Notes: generated from the sequence alone by a model not told the origin. 5,198 nucleotides of DNA from an uncultured Bacilli bacterium (GCA_944329255.1 CALVIA010000070.1:1-5198); one strand, 5' to 3'; positions 1 through 5,198 are shown, numbered from the stretch's first letter. Made by a program: numbers and translations.

Positions 1-91
1 TTAAGTATTTATTTAATGCATTTATATAAGCATCAGAATATTCTGCATTAGCTTGAACTTTTTCTTCAGTTAATTTTACTCCAACAAAAGA
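1..91 (-). pseudogene. Possible 5'-truncated remnant of an unidentified leftward gene, running off the left edge
   Basis: On the minus strand one frame stays open from about position 91 to the window edge and reads like real protein, with segments such as VKLTEEKVQANAEYSDAY. The three plus-strand frames of the same stretch are broken by stops. No start codon with a ribosome binding site is visible. The frame remains open up to position 193, but from about 90 rightward the opposite strand looks like the coding one, so the coding signal seems to break near position 90. I infer a gene whose 5' end has been lost to a rearrangement and whose 3' end lies outside the window. I do not recognise the family. 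It could also be chance open frame in A+T-rich DNA. Confidence 0.3.
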
Positions 92-92
92 G

Positions 93-317
93 ATAACCGA
101 AATTCTTTCGTTTTTAATTAATGGTAAAGAATTTAATAATGATATAAGAGATGAAAAGATAAAGCAATATATTGACAATAAGTATCCGTTTTTTTAGGAA
201 ATAAATATATTTGATATAAATTTAAATAATGTATGGGATGTTTTATATCAACATCAACAAAAATATTAAAATGATGTAAAAAGTATAGTTGATTATTTAA
301 ATTATAAAAATAATTAA
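93..317 (+). pseudogene. Decayed 3' remnant of an unidentified gene with two internal stops
   Basis: One plus-strand frame carries coding-like sequence through 317 but is cut by TAG at 195-197 and TAA at 267-269 before a final TAA at 315-317. Between the stops it reads, for example, EFNNDIRDEKIKQYIDNKYP, then NLNNVWDVLYQHQQKY, then NDVKSIVDYLNY. The codons are purine-first and acidic/lysine-rich like the intact genes here, and the frame does not shift across either stop, so two point mutations are the simplest explanation. Neither stop is TGA, so a TGA-to-tryptophan code would not rescue it. No start codon with a Shine-Dalgarno sequence is seen at the left end, so the 5' part is missing too. 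I cannot name the product. Together with the remnant on its left it suggests a degraded or rearranged intergenic region. Confidence 0.45.
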
Positions 318-325
318 ATTAATAT

Positions 326-353
326 TTGAATATATAAAAAAATAATTTATAAT
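326..353 (+). promoter_or_regulatory. Sigma-A-type promoter of the pilin-like gene
   Basis: The -10 box is a perfect TATAAT at 348-353. The -35 candidate is TTGAAT at 326-331, matching the first four bases of TTGACA, with a 16-base spacer. Transcription would begin near position 360, about 15 bases before the chosen ATG at 375. This fits a short leader that contains the Shine-Dalgarno sequence. The A+T-rich background makes -10 matches common, but the position is right. Confidence 0.6.
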
Positions 354-364
354 ATATGTATGGT

Positions 365-369
365 AGGTG
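365..369 (+). promoter_or_regulatory. Ribosome binding site that sets the pilin-like start at 375
   Basis: AGGTG lies 5 bases upstream of ATG 375. The in-frame ATG at 360 lies upstream of this site, has no Shine-Dalgarno sequence of its own, and coincides with the predicted transcription start. Translation from 375 also puts the class III signal peptide at its normal length. The same AGGTG element decides the sigK start further right. Confidence 0.7.
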
Positions 370-374
370 TTTAT

Positions 375-740
375 ATGAAAAATGGATTTACATTAATTGA
401 ATTACTGGCAGTTATTTTTATTTTAGGGGTTTTATCAGCAATAGTGGTTCCTAATTTATTTAATACTTATAAAGATAAACAATTAGAATTATATGATAAT
501 ACTGTTTCTGAAATAGAAAGATATGCAAGTATATATGTAGTTAATAATCCTTCTGTTTTTAAAGAAATAGAAACTAATGGGTCTATTAATATTTCTATTT
601 CAGAATTATGTGATTCTAAAATAGCTACATGCCCAATAACAGATCCTAGAGATGAAAGTATTATGGATGGGTATGTTAAAGTTTCTGTTGATTCAAATAA
701 TATTGAAAATTATATTTATGAATACTTTGAAAATAACTAA
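375..740 (+). CDS. Type IV pilin-like (pseudopilin) protein with prepilin N-terminal motif
   Basis: The 121-residue product starts MKNGFTLIELLAVI, a textbook class III (prepilin) signal. Prepilin peptidase would be expected to cut after Gly4 and N-methylate Phe5, and Glu9 is the conserved +5 glutamate. Residues 5-28 form the single hydrophobic helix, with Pro26 near its end as in ComGC-like and PulG-like proteins. The remainder is an acidic, presumably extracytoplasmic head with two cysteines (Cys79 and Cys86), which could form a disulfide, followed by a DPRDESIMDGYVKV segment. The product is probably inserted in the membrane and assembled into a pilus or pseudopilus, for competence, adhesion or secretion; the sequence cannot say which. 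It has its own promoter and terminator. No pilus ATPase, platform protein or peptidase gene lies nearby, so it is an orphan in this window. The family is certain from the N-terminus; the specific role is unknown. Confidence 0.88.
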   Translation: MKNGFTLIELLAVIFILGVLSAIVVPNLFNTYKDKQLELYDNTVSEIERYASIYVVNNPSVFKEIETNGSINISISELCDSKIATCPITDPRDESIMDGYVKVSVDSNNIENYIYEYFENN

Positions 741-756
741 ATATAGTTATTTTTTT
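730..756 (+). terminator. Rho-independent terminator of the pilin-like gene, overlapping its stop codon
   Basis: AATAACTA at 732-739 pairs perfectly with TAGTTATT at 744-751 around a 4-base loop. A-T pairs at 730-731 and 752-753 extend the stem to 10 pairs. A run of T follows through 756. The 5' arm contains the last codons and most of the TAA stop at 738-740. The stem is almost all A-T and so weak, but the loop, stem and T-run geometry is right, and the next gene has a separate promoter. Confidence 0.65.
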
Positions 757-788
757 AATACTAAATTATTTATTATAAAAAATATACA

Positions 789-797
789 TGATATAAT
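789..797 (+). promoter_or_regulatory. Extended -10 promoter upstream of lepA
   Basis: TGATATAAT combines a TG dinucleotide at 789-790 with a perfect TATAAT at 792-797, an extended -10 element. At a 17-base spacing the -35 position (769-774, TTTATT) is poor, which is typical of extended -10 promoters. The predicted transcript would start near 804, leaving a leader of only about 10 bases before the lepA ATG. That may be too short to include the whole ribosome binding site at 804-809, so the real start could lie slightly upstream or be supplied by read-through. Confidence 0.5.
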
Positions 798-812
798 TAA
801 AATGGTGATTTT

Positions 813-2603
813 ATGAATATTAATAAAATTAGAAATTTTAGTATTATTGCTCATATTGATCATGGTAAGAGTACTTTAGCTGATAGAATATTAGAAAAAA
901 CGGAAGCTATTTGTAAAAGAGAAATGAAAGATCAGTTATTGGATTCTATGGACTTAGAAAGGGAAAGAGGAATTACAATAAAATTAAATGCTGTTGAAAT
1001 TAAGTATAAAGATTATATTCTTCATTTAATTGATACTCCAGGTCATGTTGATTTTACATATGAGGTATCTAGGAGTTTAGCTGCATGTGAAGGTGCAATT
1101 TTAGTTATTGATGCTACTCAAGGCATAGAAGCCCAAACAATTGCAAATTTTTATTTGGCATTATCAAATAATCTTACTATTATTCCTGTTATAAATAAAA
1201 TTGATTTGCCAAATGCAGATGTTTCAAAAGTTAAGAAAGAAATAGTTGATAACTTAGGTTTTAATGAAGATGAAATTATTCTTACTAGTGCAAAAAATGG
1301 TATTGGAATTGATGAATTATTAAATGCTATTGTTGATAGAATTCCTGCTCCTAAAAGTGATACAAATGAATTGCAAGCATTGATATTTGATAGTATATTT
1401 GATTCTTATAAAGGAGTAATTATTTATACAAGAGTATTTAATGGAGAGATAAAAGAAAAAGATAAAATAAGGATGTTAGCTACAAATGCAGTATATGAAG
1501 TAGTAGAAGTAGGAGTTAATACTCCTAAACCTTATAATAAAAAAATATTAAATGCAGGAGAAGTTGGATATATTTGTGCATCAATTAAAAGCATTAGTGA
1601 TGTTAAAGTAGGAGATACTATAGTAAATGTTAATTCTAATTTAAAACCACTAATTGGATATAAGGAGATTAAACCTATGGTATTTTGTGGACTTTATCCA
1701 ATTGATTCAAAAAAATATTTAGAATTAAAAGAGGCTTTGGAAAAATTAAAATTAAACGATGCTTCTTTAAGTTTTGAGCCTGAAACTTCTAAAGCTTTAG
1801 GTTTTGGATTTAGATGTGGTTTTTTAGGTATGCTTCATATGGATGTAATTGAAGAAAGAATTGAAAGAGAATTTGGTATTGATCTTATTGCAACTAGTCC
1901 TAGTGTAGTTTACGAGGTTACTTTAACGGACGGAGAAGTTATTTATGTAGAAAATCCAACTAAACTTCCTGATAGAACCATTATTAAAAATATAAAAGAG
2001 CCTTATATAAAAACTAATATATTTGTTCCAACTGAATATATTGGTTCTGTAATGGAACTTTGTCAAAATAAAAGAGGTAGTTTTATTAATATGGAATATA
2101 TTGATAAAACGAGGGTTAATATTCATTATGAAATTCCATTATCAGAAATTGTTTATGATTTTTTTGATAAATTAAAATCTTATACAAAAGGTTATGCTTC
2201 TTTTGATTATGATTATATTGGTAATAAAGAAAGTAATTTAGTTAAAATGGATATTTTAATTAATGGTGAGGCGGTTGATGCATTAAGTATTATTGTTCAT
2301 AAAGATTTTGCATATAATAGAGGGAAGATAATTGTTGAAAATTTAAAAAATATTATTCCTAGACAGATGTTTGAGGTTCCTATTCAGGCAACAATTGGAA
2401 ATAAAGTTATTGCTAGAAGTGACATAAAAGCAATGAGAAAAAATGTTTTAGCAAAGTGTTATGGTGGGGATATTACAAGAAAGAGAAAATTGCTTGAAAA
2501 ACAAAAAGAAGGAAAAAAGAGAATGAAAGTTGTTGGGAAAGTAGAAATACCACAGGAAGCATTTTTATCGGTATTGTCAGTTGACGAAAAAAGTGTAAAT
2601 TAA
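813..2603 (+). CDS. lepA: Translation elongation factor 4 (EF-4/LepA), ribosome-associated GTPase
   Basis: The 596-residue length is normal for LepA, a translational GTPase that binds the 70S ribosome and is proposed to act in back-translocation or initiation quality. The GTPase domain is complete: G1 AHIDHGKS at 13-20, G2 region RERGITIK with Thr55, G3 DTPGH at 74-78, G4 NKID at 128-131 and G5 SAK at 159-161. Beta-barrel and EF-G-like domains follow. The LepA-specific C-terminal domain, which replaces EF-G domain IV, is clear from KCYGGDITRKRKLLEKQKEG and the downstream VEIPQEAF. His17 in G1 and His78 in G3 are as expected. ATG 813 is supported by GGTGAT at 804-809 and by the canonical N-terminus (INKIRNFSIIAHIDHGK). 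hemW follows after 57 bases, a common Bacillota pairing. Nothing is truncated or unusual. Confidence 0.98.
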   Translation: MNINKIRNFSIIAHIDHGKSTLADRILEKTEAICKREMKDQLLDSMDLERERGITIKLNAVEIKYKDYILHLIDTPGHVDFTYEVSRSLAACEGAILVIDATQGIEAQTIANFYLALSNNLTIIPVINKIDLPNADVSKVKKEIVDNLGFNEDEIILTSAKNGIGIDELLNAIVDRIPAPKSDTNELQALIFDSIFDSYKGVIIYTRVFNGEIKEKDKIRMLATNAVYEVVEVGVNTPKPYNKKILNAGEVGYICASIKSISDVKVGDTIVNVNSNLKPLIGYKEIKPMVFCGLYPIDSKKYLELKEALEKLKLNDASLSFEPETSKALGFGFRCGFLGMLHMDVIEERIEREFGIDLIATSPSVVYEVTLTDGEVIYVENPTKLPDRTIIKNIKEPYIKTNIFVPTEYIGSVMELCQNKRGSFINMEYIDKTRVNIHYEIPLSEIVYDFFDKLKSYTKGYASFDYDYIGNKESNLVKMDILINGEAVDALSIIVHKDFAYNRGKIIVENLKNIIPRQMFEVPIQATIGNKVIARSDIKAMRKNVLAKCYGGDITRKRKLLEKQKEGKKRMKVVGKVEIPQEAFLSVLSVDEKSVN

Positions 2604-2605
2604 TA

Positions 2606-2634
2606 TTTATATTTACTGGTTTGTTTGTTATAAT
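2606..2634 (+). promoter_or_regulatory. Promoter candidate between lepA and hemW
   Basis: A perfect TATAAT at 2629-2634 is preceded by TGT (2626-2628), which makes an extended -10. A -35 candidate TTTATA at 2606-2611 (4 of 6 matches to TTGACA) lies 17 bases upstream. It sits directly after the lepA stop at 2601-2603, and no convincing terminator separates the two genes. hemW and gmk are therefore probably transcribed both from here and by read-through from lepA. Confidence 0.5.
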
Positions 2635-2660
2635 ATAAATTATGTAAGGAAAGTGATTTT

Positions 2661-3743
2661 ATGAAATCTGCTTATATTCATATCCCTTTTTGTGATAATA
2701 TATGTTCGTATTGTGATTTTTGTAAAATGAAATATACAAAAGAATGGATAGATGAGTATTTAAATAGTTTAAAAAATGAAATAGAAACTTTTTATAAGGG
2801 CGAAAAAATTAGAACTTTATATATTGGAGGGGGAACTCCGTCTTCTTTATCAATAGAAGAATTAACTAAATTATTTGAAATAGTTAATTTACTTAATTTA
2901 GAATGTGTTGAAGAATTTACAATTGAATGTAATATCGAATCTTTAACCAATGAAAAATTGATTTTATTTAAAAAAAATAATGTTAATAGATTAAGCATTG
3001 GAATTCAAACATTTAATGAAAAATTTTTAAGTTTATTAAATAGAAAACATACAAAAACTGAGGTTAAAGAAAAAATTGATATGGCAAAATTTATTGGATT
3101 TGATAATATAAATGTTGATTTGATGTATGCTCTTCCAAATGAAACATTAGAAGATTTAGAATATGATGTTGATGAATTTTTAAAATTAAATGTTAATCAT
3201 ATTTCTTGCTATTCATTAATGATTGAACCTCATACAAAACTTTTTATAGATAAAATAGAAAATATTGATGAAGATTTAGATTATGAAATGTATAAATATA
3301 TTGAAAAAAGACTTACAAATAGAGATTTTATTCATTATGAGATAAGTAATTATGCTAAACCTAATCATGAATCAAAGCATAATTTAGTATATTGGAACAA
3401 TGATTATTATTATGGTTTTGGTTTATCTGCATCAGGTTATTTAGAAAATTATAGATATGATAACACTCGTAATTTAAAAAAATATAATAGTCATAATTTC
3501 ATAGAAAATATAACAAAAATAACTGATGAAGATAGATTAAAATATGAATTAATTCTTGGATTTAGAAAAATTAGGGGAATTAATAAGGAAGAATTTAAAA
3601 ATAAATTTAATATTAGTATTTATGATGTTCCAAATATTAAAGAATTATTAAAAAGTAAAATGTTAGTAGAGGATGAGTGTAACATTTTTATATCGGATGA
3701 ATGGATTTATAGATCAAATGAAATTTTAGTTAAATTTATATAG
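2661..3743 (+). CDS. hemW: HemW-like radical SAM protein (heme chaperone family, formerly 'HemN-like')
   Basis: The product has 360 residues, slightly short of the roughly 375-380 usual for HemW. The N-terminus YIHIPFCDNICSYCDF carries the radical-SAM CxxxCxxC cluster motif (Cys11, Cys15, Cys18). An additional Cys21 stands two residues after the Asp-Phe, not at the Cys position that marks true HemN coproporphyrinogen dehydrogenase. SAM-binding GGGTPS is at 56-61, RLSIGIQTF at 110-118 and NVDLMYALP at 151-159. The C-terminal HemW region includes YEISNYAK at 226-233 and HNLVYW at 240-245. HemW is known as a heme-binding protein that inserts heme into respiratory enzymes; many Bacillota annotations wrongly call it oxygen-independent coproporphyrinogen oxidase. 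The start has AAGGAAAGTGAT (2646-2657), an almost complete anti-16S match. The gene ends 8 bases before gmk. The family is certain; function in this organism is unproven. Confidence 0.93.
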   Translation: MKSAYIHIPFCDNICSYCDFCKMKYTKEWIDEYLNSLKNEIETFYKGEKIRTLYIGGGTPSSLSIEELTKLFEIVNLLNLECVEEFTIECNIESLTNEKLILFKKNNVNRLSIGIQTFNEKFLSLLNRKHTKTEVKEKIDMAKFIGFDNINVDLMYALPNETLEDLEYDVDEFLKLNVNHISCYSLMIEPHTKLFIDKIENIDEDLDYEMYKYIEKRLTNRDFIHYEISNYAKPNHESKHNLVYWNNDYYYGFGLSASGYLENYRYDNTRNLKKYNSHNFIENITKITDEDRLKYELILGFRKIRGINKEEFKNKFNISIYDVPNIKELLKSKMLVEDECNIFISDEWIYRSNEILVKFI

Positions 3744-3746
3744 GAG
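3742..3746 (+). promoter_or_regulatory. gmk ribosome binding site overlapping the hemW stop codon
   Basis: AGGAG begins inside the hemW TAG stop (3741-3743) and lies 5 bases before ATG 3752. Ribosomes finishing hemW would end on the gmk binding site, so the two genes are probably translationally coupled and certainly share a transcript. Confidence 0.8.
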
Positions 3747-3751
3747 AATTT

Positions 3752-4390
3752 ATGAAAAGAAAAAAATCTGGATGTTTGGTTGTTATTTCAGGACCAAGTG
3801 GTGCTGGAAAAGATACTATATGCAGTGAACTTTTAAAAAGATATAAAGATATGTATTTATCTATTTCTATGACAACAAGAGATAAAAGAGGAAAAGAAGT
3901 AGATGGAAAAGATTATTATTTTGTTAGTGAAAAGGAATTTATAGATAATATTAATGAAGGGAAATTTTTAGAGTATGCGAAAGTATATGATAAATATTAT
4001 GGTACTTTAAAAAGTGAGGTTTTTGATAAAATTGAGTGTGGTATTGATGTTTTATTAGTTATAGATATTCAGGGTGCTTTAAACATTAAAGAGTTATATA
4101 AAGATGCAATTTTTATTTTTATAATGCCACCAAATTTAAAAACATTAATTGAAAGATTGGTAAAAAGAAATACTGACTCAAAAGAAAAAATTATTTCAAG
4201 ATTTAAATCGGATTATAAAATGTTAAATGAATATAATAAATATAATTATGTGGTTGTAAACGACAATATAAAAGATGCTACTGACAAAGTAGAATCAATT
4301 ATTGTAGCATCTAAGTGTAGTGTTGAAAGAATTGAAGATTTGGATTTAGATAATCAAGAAGAATTAATACATGAACTATTGACTATGTAG
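3752..4390 (+). CDS. gmk: Guanylate kinase (GMP kinase)
   Basis: The 212-residue cytosolic enzyme transfers phosphate from ATP to GMP (or dGMP) to give GDP, an essential step toward GTP and dGTP. The P-loop GPSGAGKDT is at 14-22. The GMP-binding set aligns with known guanylate kinases: Ser39, Arg43 and Arg46 in SMTTRDKR, Tyr55 in the DGKDYYF segment, Glu74, Thr85 in YYGT, and Asp105 in IDIQG. The lid/adenine region RLVKRNTDSKEKIISRF is at about 153-169. Length is slightly above the usual 190-210, with an acidic tail after residue 190. Asp21 in the P-loop, where Gly or Ser is more frequent, is a tolerated variation and all catalytic positions are present. The gene is coupled to hemW upstream, and its last 8 bases overlap the 3' end of sigK on the other strand. 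Confidence 0.97.
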   Translation: MKRKKSGCLVVISGPSGAGKDTICSELLKRYKDMYLSISMTTRDKRGKEVDGKDYYFVSEKEFIDNINEGKFLEYAKVYDKYYGTLKSEVFDKIECGIDVLLVIDIQGALNIKELYKDAIFIFIMPPNLKTLIERLVKRNTDSKEKIISRFKSDYKMLNEYNKYNYVVVNDNIKDATDKVESIIVASKCSVERIEDLDLDNQEELIHELLTM

Positions 4391-5072
4391 GATTATTTCT
4401 AATGAATTCTCTTAAGAGCTTTGTTAAAGCTCTTTTTTCTATTCTTGATACATAGCTTCTACTTATATTTAATTTTTTCGCAATAACTTTTTGTGTTAAT
4501 TCTTCACTTCCATTTAAGCCATATCTTTTTATTATTATCATTTTTTCTCTTTCACTTAACACATCTAAATATGTTTTTAATTTATTTATATTATCTTTTG
4601 TATTTATATCTTCAACAAAATCTGGATTTGGAGTTTTTAAAATATCTACTATTGTAATTTCATTTCCTTCTTTATCAAAACCAATCGATTCATCTAAACT
4701 TATATTTTTATTATTTTTTTTATTTCCTCTATAATGCATTAAAATTTCATTTTCTATACATCTTGCACAATATGTTGTAAGTTTTGCTCCATTACTTTTT
4801 GAAAAACTATCTACACCTTTAATTAATCCGATTGTACCAATACTTATTAAATCATCCATATTTTCATTTTTTTCATTATATTTTTTTACAATATGTGCAA
4901 CTAATCTTAAATTATGCTCAATTAGTTTTTCTCTTGATTCTTTATTTCCATTATTCATATTTTTTATATGAAATTCTTCTTCTTCATCTGATAATGGTTC
5001 TTTAAAAACTTGATTTTGATATGAACCACATAAAATCATATTTTTTATTAACTCAGAAAATAATTCAAACAT
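4383..5072 (-). CDS. sigK: RNA polymerase sporulation sigma factor SigK (pro-sigma-K)
   Basis: The 229-residue product is a sigma-70 family factor closely resembling Bacillus subtilis sigma-K, which directs late mother-cell transcription (coat and cortex genes) in sporulation. Region 2 is marked by LIEHNLRLVAHIVKKY at 50-65, DDLISIGTIGLIKGVDSF at 73-90 and YCARCIENEILMH at 101-113. DKEGNEI is at 133-139. Region 4 spans about 165-222, with the helix-turn-helix ending in ISRSYVSRIEKRALTKL. The first 17 residues are hydrophobic and match the pro-sequence that SpoIVFB removes; cleavage before Tyr18 (GS|YQNQ) would correspond to the B. subtilis site. The frame is continuous, so no skin-type element interrupts it. 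ATG 5072 is preferred over GTG 5081, which lies inside the Shine-Dalgarno sequence. The C-terminus stops soon after region 4, shorter than the basic tail in Bacillus. I see no convincing sigma-E or sigma-K promoter upstream. The gene converges with gmk. Confidence 0.95.
   Translation of the reverse strand: MFELFSELIKNMILCGSYQNQVFKEPLSDEEEEFHIKNMNNGNKESREKLIEHNLRLVAHIVKKYNEKNENMDDLISIGTIGLIKGVDSFSKSNGAKLTTYCARCIENEILMHYRGNKKNNKNISLDESIGFDKEGNEITIVDILKTPNPDFVEDINTKDNINKLKTYLDVLSEREKMIIIKRYGLNGSEELTQKVIAKKLNISRSYVSRIEKRALTKLLREFIRNNPT
4414..4438 (+). terminator. Rho-independent terminator of the lepA-hemW-gmk unit, inside sigK coding sequence
   Basis: AAGAGCTTT at 4414-4422 pairs perfectly with AAAGCTCTT at 4426-4434 across a 3-base loop (a 5-base loop if the closing T-A pair opens). 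A run of six T follows at 4433-4438. It lies 23 bases after the gmk stop, the expected distance. On the other strand the same bases encode sigK residues 214-220 (RALTKLL). No T-run follows the hairpin in the sigK direction, so it should stop only rightward transcription. Confidence 0.85.
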
Positions 5073-5078
5073 AAATAA

Positions 5079-5083
5079 CACCT
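5079..5083 (-). promoter_or_regulatory. Ribosome binding site that sets the sigK start at 5072
   Basis: On the minus strand AGGTG occupies 5083 down to 5079, and ATG follows 6 bases later at 5072-5070. A GTG within this element (5081-5079) is in frame and would give a protein three residues longer, but it would have no binding site of its own. A weak sigma-A-like TATAAA lies just upstream at 5096-5091 (minus), without a matching -35. Confidence 0.7.
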
Positions 5084-5117
5084 AATATATTTTATATTTA
5101 TTGATAATTATTTATTA

Positions 5118-5198
5118 CTAAAATCCTAAATTTTCAAATGAAGTGCAACAAATAGACATATAAAATATGCACTTATTACCAAACTTAATGTTATTGTA
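5118..5198 (-). CDS. Possible 3' end of an unidentified leftward gene, running off the right edge
   Basis: From the right edge one minus-strand frame is open for 26 codons and ends at TAG (5120-5118), followed at once by two more in-frame TAA codons. The peptide is cysteine-rich and partly hydrophobic (for example KCIFYMSICC) and is not recognisable. A 26-codon open run is modestly unusual in DNA this rich in A+T, but chance cannot be excluded. If real, the gene lies upstream of sigK on the same strand, about 45 bases from its ATG, and might be co-transcribed with it. On the plus strand a short open frame from ATG 5167 to the edge has no ribosome binding site and is less credible. Confidence 0.22.
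   Translation of the reverse strand, partial: YNNIKFGNKCIFYMSICCTSFENLGF
5141..5174. repeat. Perfect 7-base inverted repeat with a 20-base spacer
   Basis: AAGTGCA at 5141-5147 is the exact reverse complement of TGCACTT at 5168-5174. The spacer (5148-5167) is A+T-rich and contains TATAAAA. No T-run follows either arm, so it is not a terminator. The size and spacing could suit a dimeric regulator operator upstream of sigK, but it might be chance. Confidence 0.35.

Noticed and set aside
195..269. Recoded stop codons (alternative genetic code) instead of a pseudogene at 93-317
   Set aside because: The internal stops are TAG and TAA, both of which terminate intact genes in this window, and all tryptophans seen use TGG. 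Reassignment is not supported.
300..315. AATTAT/ATAATT hairpin at the end of the left remnant
   Set aside because: It is entirely A-T, only 6 pairs long, and followed by no T-run. Such pairs are expected by chance in this composition.
1923..2126. Minus-strand open frame of 67 codons inside lepA
   Set aside because: It is antisense to well-conserved lepA codons, has no ribosome binding site, and its composition is that expected of a reverse-strand shadow.
2595..2616. GTAAAT/ATTTAC hairpin at the lepA stop as a terminator
   Set aside because: The stem has only 6 pairs, five of them A-T or T-A, with a 10-base loop and no proper T-run after it. It also overlaps the -35 region of the hemW promoter candidate.
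2792..2998. Minus-strand open frame of 68 codons inside hemW
   Set aside because: It is a reverse-strand shadow of the radical-SAM core of hemW, without a Shine-Dalgarno sequence or a recognisable protein motif.
4383..5072. Interpretation as vegetative sigma-A, or as SigE or SigG
   Set aside because: The short length, hydrophobic pro-sequence with the Ser-Tyr junction, DKEGNEI segment and ISRSYVSRIEKRAL ending match SigK most closely.
1..5198. CRISPR array, tRNA or rRNA gene, insertion sequence or prophage
   Set aside because: I saw no regularly spaced repeats, no cloverleaf or rRNA-like G+C-rich stretch, and no transposase, integrase or phage structural motifs on either strand.

Overview
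The window comes from a very A+T-rich (by eye about three quarters A+T) low-GC Gram-positive bacterium, most likely a Bacillota lineage of the Bacilli/Erysipelotrichia or clostridial type. Three things point there. The Shine-Dalgarno sequences are strong and Bacillota-like (AGGTG, GGTGAT, AGGAG). The housekeeping genes are typical lepA, hemW and gmk. There is also an intact gene for the sporulation sigma factor SigK with its pro-sequence, which implies a spore former or a recent descendant of one. All tryptophan codons seen are TGG and no gene needs TGA read through, so the standard bacterial code fits. All five complete genes end in TAA or TAG.

Layout. Bases 1-359 hold no intact gene. They contain what look like two decayed, head-to-head gene remnants, then a sigma-A-type promoter. 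Next is a short single-gene unit at 375-740 for a type IV pilin-like (pseudopilin) protein, closed by a hairpin terminator that overlaps its stop codon. A rightward cluster follows: lepA (813-2603), hemW (2661-3743) and gmk (3752-4390). lepA and hemW each have an extended -10 promoter candidate, while gmk sits 8 bases after hemW and is probably translationally coupled to it. On the opposite strand sigK (4383-5072) converges on gmk. The two stop codons overlap, and the rho-independent terminator of the lepA-hemW-gmk unit lies inside the last codons of sigK, within region 4.2. The right edge (5118-5198) may hold the end of another leftward gene and contains a perfect 7-base inverted repeat.

How the genes relate. 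lepA (translation factor), hemW (radical-SAM protein, heme chaperone family) and gmk (GMP to GDP) are housekeeping genes whose grouping probably reflects shared transcription rather than one pathway. sigK would drive late mother-cell gene expression during sporulation. The pilin-like gene is an orphan here, with no assembly ATPase or prepilin peptidase beside it.

I do not see a clearly new biological system. The points most worth a second look are the terminator embedded in sigK coding sequence, the resulting antisense arrangement of gmk and sigK, the orphan pilin-like gene with a cysteine pair, and the gene remnants at the left edge.
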